From NCBI RefSeq assembly GCF_900188345.1, contig NZ_FZOD01000012.1:124001-188000 (forward strand): DNA of 64,000 bases. The letters run 5' to 3'. Every line of letters starts with the position of its first letter. Positions within the stretch are counted from its first letter, which is position 1. The notes beneath the pieces are model-generated. The model was not told where the DNA came from and made no database searches. It saw only the letters and a list, made by a program, of their open reading frames with translations. The stretch comes from Streptosporangium subroseum (GTDB lineage: Bacteria; Actinomycetota; Actinomycetes; Streptosporangiales; Streptosporangiaceae). Of this stretch, positions 43,608 to 51,639 are shown piece after piece. The translations under genes were made by a program, and so were the position numbers.

Positions 43608-44914
43608 GAGGCGTGCTGGGTCTGCAGTTCCTGGGTGAACTTGCCGTCGAGTGCGGTCATCGCCGCCGTGACGTCGGCGGAGCAGTCGGCCCAGACCGTG
43701 TTGATCGCGTCGGCGGAGATCTGCCGGAACGGCGTCCAGTTGGGCACCGGCTGGCTGTATTCGGCGTCCTTGTAGGCGTCCTGGAAGACCTTCCAGCGCG
43801 GGTCCTTCCGTTCGGCGGCGAGGTCCACCCCGCTGTTGATCGGCAGGCGGACGATGGGGCCGGGGGCGTCGCCGTTCATGCCGACCCGCTGGCCTTCGGG
43901 GGAGACCGCGAAGTCCACGAACTTCTGCTGGGCGGCTTCGTCGCCGGAGCCGGCCATCATGTAGACGTTCTCGCCCTCGCCGAGGGTGCCGGGACCGCCG
44001 GACGGGCCCTTGGGAACCGGGATGACCTCGATCTTGTCGGTTCCGATGTTGGTCACGAACCTGGCCAGCACGTAGGGGCCGACCAGGTAGATGCCGCCCT
44101 GGCCCTTCTCGAACACCTCGTGCGTGACGGTGGTGTCGTTGCTGACCGCGCCCGGGTTGACCGTCTTCGCGGTGCAGAACTGGTCCTGCAGCCACTTCAC
44201 GGCCTCGACGGCCTTCGGATCGGCCATCCCCGGCGCGAACTTGCCCCCGCCGGTGGGCCTGAGGAACTCGCCGCCGTTGGCGTAGATCAGCGATGAGGCG
44301 TACCAGGACGCGTACCCGCGTGTGGTGGTCGCGGGGATGACAAAACCCGAGGTGTCCTTGGCGCCGTTGCCGTCCGGGTCGTCGTCGGTGAACGCCTTGG
44401 CCAGCTTGGCCAGGTCGTCCCAGCTCTGGGGGACCTCCTGGCCGACCTTCTTCCGCCAGTCCGAGCGGACGATCAGCGCGAACGCCTGGGCGGAGAAAGG
44501 CGTCCCGTAGAACTTGCCGTCACCGGCCTGCGCCGCCTTCCAGGCCTGCTCCGAGATCTTGTCCGCACCGGCCAGCTTGGTCTTGTCGACCTCGCGCAGC
44601 CAGCCCTGCTGCTGCATGTTGCCCAGCTGGGCGGTGTCGTTGATGACGATGTCGGGAAGCTTCTTCTGCGCCGCCTGCTGCTGCAGCTTGGTCTCGAAGT
44701 CGTCGAAGAGCGCGACGACCTTCGCCTTGATCCCGGTGGCCTTCGTGAACGCCGCCGCCAGCTTGTCGGCGGTCTTCGCCGAGTCGGACGCGGGGACCTG
44801 GCGGATCCAGATCTCCAGCCCCTCGTCGGAGCTCTGCGCTGACGAGCAGCCCGCCAGTCCTATGGCCATGGTCATGGCCACGGCAACGGGGACCCCGAGC
44901 AGACGACGTGACAT
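43604..44914 (-). CDS. ABC transporter solute-binding lipoprotein
   Basis: A 436-residue extracellular sugar-binding protein. The signal peptide VPVAVAMTMAIGLAGCSSAQ ends in a lipobox (LAGC), so it is tethered outside the membrane. The mature protein has the two-lobe periplasmic-binding fold, with DIVINDTAQLGNMQQQGWL and GEGENVYMMAGSGDEAAQQK in typical positions of family 1 binding proteins. AGGAGG precedes the ATG. It is the first gene of the importer operon and divergent from the uronate dehydrogenase gene, which suggests uronates or related acids as ligand. Confidence 0.9.
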   Translation of the reverse strand: MSRRLLGVPVAVAMTMAIGLAGCSSAQSSDEGLEIWIRQVPASDSAKTADKLAAAFTKATGIKAKVVALFDDFETKLQQQAAQKKLPDIVINDTAQLGNMQQQGWLREVDKTKLAGADKISEQAWKAAQAGDGKFYGTPFSAQAFALIVRSDWRKKVGQEVPQSWDDLAKLAKAFTDDDPDGNGAKDTSGFVIPATTTRGYASWYASSLIYANGGEFLRPTGGGKFAPGMADPKAVEAVKWLQDQFCTAKTVNPGAVSNDTTVTHEVFEKGQGGIYLVGPYVLARFVTNIGTDKIEVIPVPKGPSGGPGTLGEGENVYMMAGSGDEAAQQKFVDFAVSPEGQRVGMNGDAPGPIVRLPINSGVDLAAERKDPRWKVFQDAYKDAEYSQPVPNWTPFRQISADAINTVWADCSADVTAAMTALDGKFTQELQTQHAS

Positions 44915-44930
44915 CAGACCGCCTCCTGTT

Positions 44931-45060
44931 CACATATGTGGATGACTTATGTGGATGTGGCACCTGTCCAGCAGAAGGTAGTCAGTGATGCAGATCACAG
45001 TCAACGGTTTGCTTCACTGAATGATGTTCATGGATGTGAATCTCGTCCGATTTGTGGATG
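44931..45060. promoter_or_regulatory. Divergent promoter region with four [AG]TGGATG repeats
   Basis: GTGGATG occurs at 44938-44944, 44951-44957 and 45054-45060, and ATGGATG at 45030-45036. The first overlaps the palindrome CACATATGTG (44931-44940). This region separates the importer operon from udh, and the same half-site forms inverted repeats at the iclR promoter. Confidence 0.5.
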
Positions 45061-45097
45061 ATGAGCGACGATGTCAAGCACTACGGAGGAGATGACC

Positions 45098-46051
45098 ATG
45101 CGTGTTCTCGTTACAGGCGCCGCCGGAATCGTCGGCACCATGCTCCGGCCCCGCCTCGCGCGGCCGGGCCGAGTACTGCGCCTGCTCGATCTCGTCCCGA
45201 TCGACCCCGGTCCCGGGGAGGAGGCCGTCACGGCCGACCTGACCGATGAGGCCGCGGTCCGGGCGGCGATGGAGGACGTGCAGGCGGTGGTCCACCTGGG
45301 CGGGCTCAGCCGAGAGCGCCCGTGGGCCGACACCCTCCACGTGAACATTCACGGCACCTACGTCCTGCTCGAGGCGGCCCGCCAGGCGGGGATCCGGCAG
45401 GTCGTGCTGGCCGGCAGTCACCACGCGGTCGGCTTCCACCCCCGCACGCCGACCCCCGCGCAGCCCTCCGGCACCGTACGTCCGCCTGATACGGCGCGGC
45501 CCTCCGAGACGGCCGCGCAGCCGTCCGGCACCGCGCAGCCGTCCGGTATGGCGCAATCCTCCGATACGGCGGCGCAGTCGTCCGGCATGGCGCAGGCGCC
45601 GGACGCCGAGACCCCGGGTGGCGCGCCGGACTATCTGTTCCCCAGGCCGGACACCTTCTACGGCGTCAGCAAGGTCGCCGCCGAGGCGCTCGGCAGCCTC
45701 TACCACGACCGGTTCGGCATGAACGTCGTGGTGATGCGGCTGGGCTCCTGCGCCGAGCGCCCGGTCGACACCCGGGCGCTGTCGACCTGGCTCTCACCCG
45801 GAGACGGCGCCCGGCTGGTGGAGGCGTCCCTCGTCGCAGACGGTTTCCACGTGGTGTGGGGCGTCTCGGCCAACACCCGCCGCTGGTGGTCGCTGGAGGA
45901 GGGCCGGGCTATCGGCTACCACCCCGAGGACGACGCGGAGTCGTACGCCGCCTCCCTGATCGCCGATCACGGCGAACCCGACCCCGCCGACCCCGTACAC
46001 GCCCTTGTCGGCGGCGTCTTCTGCACCCGTGAGCTCGGCGGCATCTGGTGA
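45098..46051 (+). CDS. udh: Uronate dehydrogenase with repetitive insertion
   Basis: An NAD-dependent SDR/epimerase-type enzyme, 317 residues, similar to uronate dehydrogenases that oxidise glucuronate/galacturonate to aldarolactones. The Rossmann motif is VTGAAGIVGTMLRPRL, the catalytic Y-x3-K is in FYGVSKVAAEALG, and GSHHAVGFHPRT and LSTWLSP match the family. Residues about 117-180, between these motifs, are a Pro/Ser/Ala/Gln-rich tandem repeat (AQPSGT-like units) where ordinary enzymes have a short loop. GGAGGA at 45085-45090 supports ATG 45098. It feeds the gudD-kdgD route. Confidence 0.85.
   Translation: MRVLVTGAAGIVGTMLRPRLARPGRVLRLLDLVPIDPGPGEEAVTADLTDEAAVRAAMEDVQAVVHLGGLSRERPWADTLHVNIHGTYVLLEAARQAGIRQVVLAGSHHAVGFHPRTPTPAQPSGTVRPPDTARPSETAAQPSGTAQPSGMAQSSDTAAQSSGMAQAPDAETPGGAPDYLFPRPDTFYGVSKVAAEALGSLYHDRFGMNVVVMRLGSCAERPVDTRALSTWLSPGDGARLVEASLVADGFHVVWGVSANTRRWWSLEEGRAIGYHPEDDAESYAASLIADHGEPDPADPVHALVGGVFCTRELGGIW
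45459..45605 (+). repeat. Coding minisatellite in uronate dehydrogenase
   Basis: Imperfect units of 18-24 bases, mostly GCGCAGCCGTCCGGCACC and variants, repeat about seven times in frame. They encode QPSGT, QPSGM, QSSDT and QSSGM. Bases and codon pattern resemble the intergenic minisatellites of the same window. Confidence 0.8.
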
Positions 46052-46151
46052 CCTGACGAATGACCCGCGGCCGATTCCCACCGCCCGGGATTTCGGTCGA
46101 CCGGGAAAGCACGGAATTTCGGCCGGATGAGAAAAGAGTCTGACCGTTCGA

Positions 46152-46181
46152 TTGTCCAGCCTAGATCATTTGGTGTAAACA
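46152..46181 (+). promoter_or_regulatory. Candidate promoter of the kinase gene
   Basis: TTGTCC (46152-46157) and TAAACA (46176-46181) are 18 bases apart and lie 63 bases upstream of the kinase start codon. The match is moderate. Confidence 0.35.
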
Positions 46182-46244
46182 TCCATAAATATCTTAAGAA
46201 GCCATATGTGGTCGTTCCCTGAGGGCGGAAAGGTGTGAAGACCG

Positions 46245-47708
46245 ATGGGCGGCACCGAGGGATGGGCGGTCAGTGTCCCCGGGGGATACCGAGTCGGTGA
46301 CTGGCAGGTCGGCAGGCCCATCGCCACGGGGAGCTGGGCGAGCGTTTACGAGGGACGGCGAGAAGGAGAAGGCGAGACGCGCTCGGCGTTGAAGTTCCTT
46401 CCCACCGGCACCGTCACGCGACGGCAGTTGCGGCACCTCCAGGACATGACGCAGCGGGAGATACGCCTGCACCGCAGCCTCCAGCACCCCCGCCTGGTCC
46501 GGCTGCGGGAGACGCTCGTCGTCGACGACGCCGAGAACCCCGAGCTCGACGGCGCGTGCGTTCTGGTGATGGACCTGGCCGAACGGTCGCTGGCCGACCT
46601 GATCGGAAGCGGGACTCCGGTTCCCGACGCGCCGAGGCTGATCGCCGAGATCTGCGAGGGACTGGCGCACATGCACGCCGCGGGGTGGGTGCACGGGGAC
46701 CTCAAGCCGAACAACGTGCTCATGATGGCCGACGGCTCGGTGCGGCTCGCGGACTTCGGCCTGGCCACGGAGCTCGACGGGACCCACGGCTACCTTCCCC
46801 CGGCGGGATCGGTGGACCACGTCCCCCCGGAGCGCTGGGGTGAGCCGCTGAGCGAACGGGGACACGCGGTATGGACCTCGGCCGACATCTGGGCGCTGGG
46901 CGTGACGGCCTGTCAGCTCCTCACCGGCCACCTCCCCTTCAGCGCCCCGACCGCTCGCGCGCGCTACGTGGCCGCCACCGAGTACGCGGCGGGTGATCGG
47001 CCTCTGGCGCTCCCGGCCTCCCTGCCCGAGGCCTGGCGCTCCTGGGTGAGCGATTGCCTGGCGCCCAATCCGAGGTCCCGGCCCGGCGCGGCCCTTCAGC
47101 TCTACCGGGCACGGATGCTGGCCGGCGCGGTCGAGGTTCCGCTCCGGCGAGCGCGCCGCCGGACGGCGGGGGTGACGGCCCTGGCACTTCTGATGCTGGC
47201 CGGCGTCTCGGGGGCGGGGACGGTCTCCCCGTCCGTGGCCGACCCGTTCGGGCGATGGCTGCGCACCGGTTCCGACATCCCCCCGCAGTACCGCGCATTG
47301 ATCGTCGAGGCCGGCACCATGTGCTCCGAGCCGGGCCTGAGCCCGGCGCTGATCGCCGGGATGCTGAAAACGGAGAGCGACTTCGATCCGAATCTGTCCG
47401 ACGTCGCCAAGGACGAGTACGGCATCGCGCGCTGGACGCCGTCGGTGCTGCAGTTCTACCTACCCCCCGCCATCAGGGGCACCATCCTCCCCCCGCCGCT
47501 GCCGCCCGAGGTCAGCATCCCCGCGGTCGGCCGCTACCTGTGCGTACGGTTGCCGCTGCTGACCGGGGTGCCCGGGGACCCCGGGCTGCTGGGGGCCGTG
47601 GCGTTCCGCTCCTCCGGAGAGGTGGTCCGCGAGGCGAAGGGCGTCCCCGCGCGCTTTCGGGCCTACGCCGAGCGCGTGCGGAAGAACCGGGCCGCGTACG
47701 AGCCGTGA
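46245..47708 (+). CDS. Membrane Ser/Thr protein kinase fused to a transglycosylase-like domain
   Basis: A 487-residue protein. Residues 10-290 are a eukaryotic-type kinase: a degenerate Gly loop (IATGSWASVYEG), Lys in SALKFLP, catalytic HGDLKPNN with Asp152 (HGD replaces HRD) and DFG at Asp170. After a basic stretch, residues 307-327 form a membrane helix. The outer part from about residue 345 (YRALIVEAGTMCSEPGLSPA, MLKTESDFDPN with Glu377, GIARWTPSVLQFYL) resembles a lytic transglycosylase/lysozyme-like fold, perhaps a peptidoglycan sensor or enzyme. ATG 46245 has GGAAAGG upstream. The FHA gene converges on its end. Confidence 0.82.
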   Translation: MGGTEGWAVSVPGGYRVGDWQVGRPIATGSWASVYEGRREGEGETRSALKFLPTGTVTRRQLRHLQDMTQREIRLHRSLQHPRLVRLRETLVVDDAENPELDGACVLVMDLAERSLADLIGSGTPVPDAPRLIAEICEGLAHMHAAGWVHGDLKPNNVLMMADGSVRLADFGLATELDGTHGYLPPAGSVDHVPPERWGEPLSERGHAVWTSADIWALGVTACQLLTGHLPFSAPTARARYVAATEYAAGDRPLALPASLPEAWRSWVSDCLAPNPRSRPGAALQLYRARMLAGAVEVPLRRARRRTAGVTALALLMLAGVSGAGTVSPSVADPFGRWLRTGSDIPPQYRALIVEAGTMCSEPGLSPALIAGMLKTESDFDPNLSDVAKDEYGIARWTPSVLQFYLPPAIRGTILPPPLPPEVSIPAVGRYLCVRLPLLTGVPGDPGLLGAVAFRSSGEVVREAKGVPARFRAYAERVRKNRAAYEP

Positions 47709-48437
47709 TCACGGGTTCAGCCGGCTCAGGTGCTCCTCTCTCACCAGGTCGAAGCGGAGGGCGATGGAGACCAGCGCGGCGCGCTGCCAGTCCGCCTTGC
47801 GTGAACCGGACAGCGGCTTGACGCGCAGTTTTGTGCGCGCCAGGTAGTCGATGTGGAAGTTGACCGCGGCCCGGGTCAGTTCCACCCCGTCCGGGACCCC
47901 GCGCAGTCGTTCCAGCACTTCCGGCACCGTCGGGATGACCGAGGACGAGCAGTCGCGCAGGCGTGGTTCGCAGAGCGCGACCAGCACGAGAAAGTATTTC
48001 GCCGACTCGTCCACGGGAAATCCAGAGATGGTCGGCTCGCCGACCGCCTGGGTTTCGGGCGTGTCGAAGTCGACAAAACTGTGTTGCGAGGCGAAGACCA
48101 GAAAAGAACAGGGTCCGTCCGCCACGGGGAGCACCACGCGGGCGAACTCGAACGGTATGGGCGCCGCCACCCGCCCCGGGGCCACCTTGAGGAACTCCCC
48201 TCCGCCCTCGGGGTTCTCCACGACCAGGGTCGAATCGCGGCTGAGGTTGGTGAGGAGCCAGTAGTCCTCAACGGCCCGGATGATCCCGGCTCGCCGGGAA
48301 ACTCCGGGGTGATCCAGTGGAAAGTCGACCGGGGCATTCACCGTTCCGCGCCCGAAGGTGGCCTCGCGGCCCGGAGAAAGCTCAATGACAGCCGGCCCCG
48401 AGCCTGGCACCTCGGCCTGAAGGAGGACCGTCTGCAT
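47709..48437 (-). CDS. FHA-domain protein
   Basis: A 242-residue protein. The N-terminal part (residues 1-100) is an FHA phosphothreonine-binding domain: ELSPGREATFGRGTVNAPVD, then HPGVSRRAGIIRAVEDYWLL and NLSRDSTLVVENP contain the expected Gly-Arg, Ser-Arg and Asn residues. The C-terminal half (VPEVLERLRGVPDGVELTRA, NFHIDYLARTKLRVKP) looks like a helical or winged-helix region. GGAGG precedes ATG 48437. It ends one base after the convergent kinase gene, so the kinase is an obvious candidate partner. Confidence 0.82.
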   Translation of the reverse strand: MQTVLLQAEVPGSGPAVIELSPGREATFGRGTVNAPVDFPLDHPGVSRRAGIIRAVEDYWLLTNLSRDSTLVVENPEGGGEFLKVAPGRVAAPIPFEFARVVLPVADGPCSFLVFASQHSFVDFDTPETQAVGEPTISGFPVDESAKYFLVLVALCEPRLRDCSSSVIPTVPEVLERLRGVPDGVELTRAAVNFHIDYLARTKLRVKPLSGSRKADWQRAALVSIALRFDLVREEHLSRLNP

Positions 48438-48765
48438 TTGTCGCGCCTCCGCAGCACCCTGGAACCTTGCAGGTTCCCAGAATCTAAGCCTATGCCGAAC
48501 AATGTCAGTGTCTGTGCCGAATTTCGGTGGATTAAGCGCATTGATGTGCGAACGGGCACCGATCAATCGGGGGTCGAGAGGAGCGGCGCGGACAGAGAGC
48601 GGCACCCGATGCCACCATCGCCGCGAACCGGGAGAGTGGGGCTCTTCCCGGTCGAACCGGCGGCTGGTCCACGTGGGCGACCAGCCGCCATCATCGCGGC
48701 GGCGAAAAAAGCCCCGTGTCTTCTCGCCCCGTCCTCCAGGCGGGGCGGGGAGGCACGGAAAGCCG

Positions 48766-48882
48766 GGCCGTGGCCGGGAGCGCGCACGGAGAGCGGGGCC
48801 CGGCTCAGGCCATGGCGGGAGCGCGCAGGGGAAGCCGGCTCAGGCCATGGCGGGGGTGCACGGGGGAGGCCGGTTCCGGCCG
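48766..48882 (+). repeat. Three-copy degenerate repeat
   Basis: Units beginning GGCC[GA]TGGC start at 48766, 48808 and 48843 (42 and 35 bases apart), each continuing with GGGAGCGCGCA or a variant and ending near GGCTCA. It is not attached to a gene end. Confidence 0.55.
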
Positions 48883-48972
48883 GGACCGGGACCGGAGTGC
48901 ACATGGAGGCCCGGACGGCGTCAGCCGTCCGGGCCTCCGGGGTGCGTGGGGAGGGGGGCCGTTGTATGCTCG

Positions 48973-49017
48973 CATTGTTCTATGTAGCAGCTTGTCATTT
49001 CATGTAATAGAACAATG
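48973..49017. promoter_or_regulatory. Candidate KdgR-type operator at kduI
   Basis: CATTGTTCTAT (48973-48983) and ATAGAACAATG (49007-49017) are perfect inverted repeats. The right part extends to TTTCATGTAAT (48998-49008), an 11-base string repeated exactly in the kdgK promoter at 52539-52549. Confidence 0.6.
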
Positions 49018-49025
49018 GAGGGTCA

Positions 49026-49838
49026 ATGGAGGTACGGCACGCCACGGCGCCCGACCAGATTCCCGGCGCGACGACCGACTGGCTGCGCGGCCGGTTCCTG
49101 GCGGAGCAGCTCTTCGTGTCCGGGGAGATCCGCCTGCTCTACTCCCACGAGGATCGCATCGTGGTCGGCGGAGCCCTGCCCGAGGACGGGCCGCTGACGC
49201 TGCACAGTCCCGATCCGCTCAGGTCCGAATACTTCCTGGAGCGGCGCGAGCTCGGCGTGGTCAACGTGGGCGAGGCGGGCGTGGTGACCGTGGACGGCAC
49301 GCCGTACCCGCTGGCGCACAGGGAGTGCCTGTACGTCGGCCGCGGGGCCCGCGAGGTCCTCTTCGAGGACGGCGCGTTCTACCTGGTCTCCACCCCCGCG
49401 CACGCCGGCTTCCCGACGGCCAGGGCAGGGCTGGAGGACGCCGAGCCCGTACGGCTGGGCGGCCAGGAGGGGTCCAACGACCGCACGATCTACAAATACA
49501 TCCACGCCAAGGGCATCCAGAGCTGCCAGCTCGTGCTCGGCGTGACCGTGCTGGAGCCCGGCAGCATGTGGAACACCATGCCGTGCCACACGCACGAGCG
49601 CAGGACCGAGGTCTACCTCTACTTCGACCTGCCGGCGGAGCATCGGGTGATCCACCTGATGGGGCGGCCCGACGAGACCCGGAACCTGGTGATCGCCGAC
49701 CGCCAGGCGGTGATCTCGCCCCCCTGGTCGGTGCACTGCGGCTTCGGCACGTCGAACTACTCCTTCGTCTGGGCCATGGGCGGGGAGAACCAGGCCTTCG
49801 AGGACATGGAGCAGGTCGCGATCGGTGAGATGCGCTGA
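49026..49838 (+). CDS. kduI: 5-dehydro-4-deoxy-D-glucuronate isomerase
   Basis: KduI isomerises 4-deoxy-5-keto-uronate (from pectin, alginate-type or glycosaminoglycan disaccharide breakdown) to 2,5-diketo-3-deoxygluconate. The 270-residue double-barrel protein has the zinc-site motif NTMPCHTHERRTEVYLYFDL near residue 185, followed by SPPWSVHCGFGTSNYSFVWA. The N-terminus (GRFLAEQLFVSGEIRLLYSH) fits the family. ATG 49026 has GGAGGG upstream. Its stop overlaps kduD (TGATG). Confidence 0.94.
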   Translation: MEVRHATAPDQIPGATTDWLRGRFLAEQLFVSGEIRLLYSHEDRIVVGGALPEDGPLTLHSPDPLRSEYFLERRELGVVNVGEAGVVTVDGTPYPLAHRECLYVGRGAREVLFEDGAFYLVSTPAHAGFPTARAGLEDAEPVRLGGQEGSNDRTIYKYIHAKGIQSCQLVLGVTVLEPGSMWNTMPCHTHERRTEVYLYFDLPAEHRVIHLMGRPDETRNLVIADRQAVISPPWSVHCGFGTSNYSFVWAMGGENQAFEDMEQVAIGEMR

Positions 49839-50575
49839 TGTTCTCCCTTGAGGGCAGGACCGCGCTCGTCACCGGCGCGCGGACCGGGATCGGGCGGGCC
49901 CTCGCGGTGGGCCTGGCGACGGCGGGAGCCGACCTGGTCCTGCACGGTCGCAACGACGACCTGGACGAGGTCGAGGCCGAGGTGCGCAAGACCGGCAGGC
50001 AGGTCTCCCGGTGGATCCTCGACCTGTCGGACCCCGGGCGCATCCCCGAGGCGGCGGAGCGGCTGGGCCGGATCGACGTGCTGGTCAACAACGCGGGGAT
50101 CATCCGCAGGGCGCCGGCGGCCGAGCACCCCTACGCCGCCTTCCGCGAGGTGCTCGACGTCAACCTCGACGCGATCTTCCTGCTCAGCCAGGCCATCGGG
50201 GCGCGGATGCTGGCCCGGGGATCCGGAAAGATCATCACGATCGCCTCCATGCTGTCCTTCCAGGGAGGCGTCAACGTCGCCGGCTACACCGCGGCCAAGC
50301 ACGCCGTCGCGGGGCTCACCCGCGCCCTGGCCTGCGAGTGGGCGGCCTCCGGGGTCCAGGTCAACGCGATCGCCCCCGGCTACATCAAGACCGGCAACAC
50401 CGAGCGGCTGTGGGACGACCCGGTGCGGGAGCCCGAGATCAGGGCCCGCATTCCCGCGGGCCGCTGGGGCGATCCCGAGGACCTCGTGGGGGCCGCCGTC
50501 TTCCTGGCGTCCAGTGCCTCCGACTACGTCAACGGCCATCTGCTGGCGGTTGACGGGGGCTGGCTGGCACGCTGA
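49838..50575 (+). CDS. kduD: 2-dehydro-3-deoxy-D-gluconate 5-dehydrogenase
   Basis: A 245-residue short-chain dehydrogenase that reduces the KduI product to 2-keto-3-deoxygluconate. The cofactor motif is LVTGARTGIGRALAVGL, NNAG lies in VLVNNAGIIRRAPAA, and the catalytic Ser-Tyr-Lys set is in IASMLSFQGGVNVAGYTAAK. NAIAPGYIKTGNTE and the DGGW C-terminus are typical. ATG overlaps the kduI stop by one base, so the two genes are coupled. kdgK, encoded divergently 1 kb away, takes the product. Confidence 0.93.
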   Translation: MFSLEGRTALVTGARTGIGRALAVGLATAGADLVLHGRNDDLDEVEAEVRKTGRQVSRWILDLSDPGRIPEAAERLGRIDVLVNNAGIIRRAPAAEHPYAAFREVLDVNLDAIFLLSQAIGARMLARGSGKIITIASMLSFQGGVNVAGYTAAKHAVAGLTRALACEWAASGVQVNAIAPGYIKTGNTERLWDDPVREPEIRARIPAGRWGDPEDLVGAAVFLASSASDYVNGHLLAVDGGWLAR

Positions 50576-50592
50576 CCAGTAGGCTCACGATC

Positions 50593-51357
50593 GTGGTCAG
50601 GGAAGGCAGTTCTATCGACAAGGCGCTGGCGGTGCTGGAGGCGATCGCCGAGCACCACCGCGTGACGGACATCGCCGCCGCGACGGGGGTGTCCAAGTCG
50701 ACCGTCCATCGCATCCTCCAGTCGCTCGTCGAATGGGGATTCGCGCGGACCGACGGGAACGGGGGCTATGAGCCAGGCCCCCGGATCCTCACGCTGGCAG
50801 GCCGCGTCATGAACCGGTTCGACCCGGCCCGCCAGGCCTCCCAGGCGCTGCGCGCCCTGCACGACCGGATCGGCTACACCACGCACTTCGCGGTCCGCAG
50901 CGGCGACGAGGCGGTCTACGTCGACAAGCTCGAGGGGCGCCGGCCGTACCAGATGCCCTCGCGCATCGGGATGAGCCTGCGCCTGCACTGCACCGCGATC
51001 GGCAAGGCCGTCCTCGCCCAGCTCGGGGCCGACGAGGTCCGCTCCATCGTCGACCGCACGGGCCTGCCCTCCGCGGCTCCCAACACCCTGACGACCGTGG
51101 AGGGCCTGCTGGCCCATCTGGTGGAGGTGCGTGCCCGCGGCTACGCGCTGGACGACGAGGAGAACCTCCCCGGCATCCTCTGCGTCGCGGCCCCGGTCTT
51201 CGACCACACCGGTCAGGTGCTCGGCGGCATCTCCATCTCCGGCCTCGCGATGGACATGAGCATGGAGGACCTCGAGCGGTTCGCCCCCGACGTCGTCGCC
51301 GCCGCCCGCGAGGTCTCCCTCGCACTCGGCGCCCCCGACCCCGTCCTCAACCGCTGA
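50593..51357 (+). CDS. IclR-family regulator, KdgR-like
   Basis: A 254-residue IclR regulator directly after kduD (17-base gap). The winged helix is HHRVTDIAAATGVSKSTVHR at residues 20-39, then ILQSLVEWGFAR; the ligand domain has GMSLRLHCTAIGKAVLAQLG and GYALDDEENLPGILCVAAP. KdgR, the known regulator of kdu/kdg genes in enterobacteria, belongs to the same family, so control of kduI-kduD and kdgK is likely. The start GTG 50593 lacks a clear ribosome site. Confidence 0.9.
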   Translation: MVREGSSIDKALAVLEAIAEHHRVTDIAAATGVSKSTVHRILQSLVEWGFARTDGNGGYEPGPRILTLAGRVMNRFDPARQASQALRALHDRIGYTTHFAVRSGDEAVYVDKLEGRRPYQMPSRIGMSLRLHCTAIGKAVLAQLGADEVRSIVDRTGLPSAAPNTLTTVEGLLAHLVEVRARGYALDDEENLPGILCVAAPVFDHTGQVLGGISISGLAMDMSMEDLERFAPDVVAAAREVSLALGAPDPVLNR

Positions 51358-51410
51358 CGCGTCAAGCAGGCCGCGGCGTTGACCCCCCGACACGGGGCAG
51401 GCTTCCGGCC

Positions 51411-51639
51411 GGTCCGGGTCCTTTCCCGGGGCGGAGCGGCTCCGCTTCCCTGCGGGTTCGGTGTGGCGGGTTCTTGATCTTCTGTGGTCCGGGGTCCTTG
51501 CCCGGGACGGGGCCGCTCCGCTTCCCGGGGGCCCGGTGCGGCGGGTTCTCGATCCCGCGCGGTCCGAGTTCCTCTCCGGGGCGGAGCGGCTCCGTTCTCA
51601 GTCGTGGGTCATGACCGCAGCAGGTTCTCGATTTCCTGT
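51411..51639 (-). repeat. Three 75-79-base tandem repeats including the kdgK 3' end
   Basis: Copies start at 51411, 51486 and 51561, each opening with GGTCCG, then a hairpin-rich GCGGAGCGGCTCCG part (or variant) and ending in GGTTCTxGAT plus a short tail. The third copy contains the kdgK stop (51609-51611) and the codons for EIENLLRS. The first two look like degenerated duplicates of that gene end with its terminator-like hairpin. Confidence 0.8.

Larger units (their letters stand above)
48438..49025 (+). other. 588-base gap between the FHA gene and kduI
   Basis: No convincing gene. It contains a perfect 11-pair hairpin at 48659-48669/48679-48689 (GGCGGCTGGTC with GACCAGCCGCC), a run AAAAAA at 48704-48711, a three-copy tandem repeat at 48766-48882, and the kduI promoter/operator at 48973-49017. 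Several long open frames cross it but none has a plausible start or codon pattern. Confidence 0.5.
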
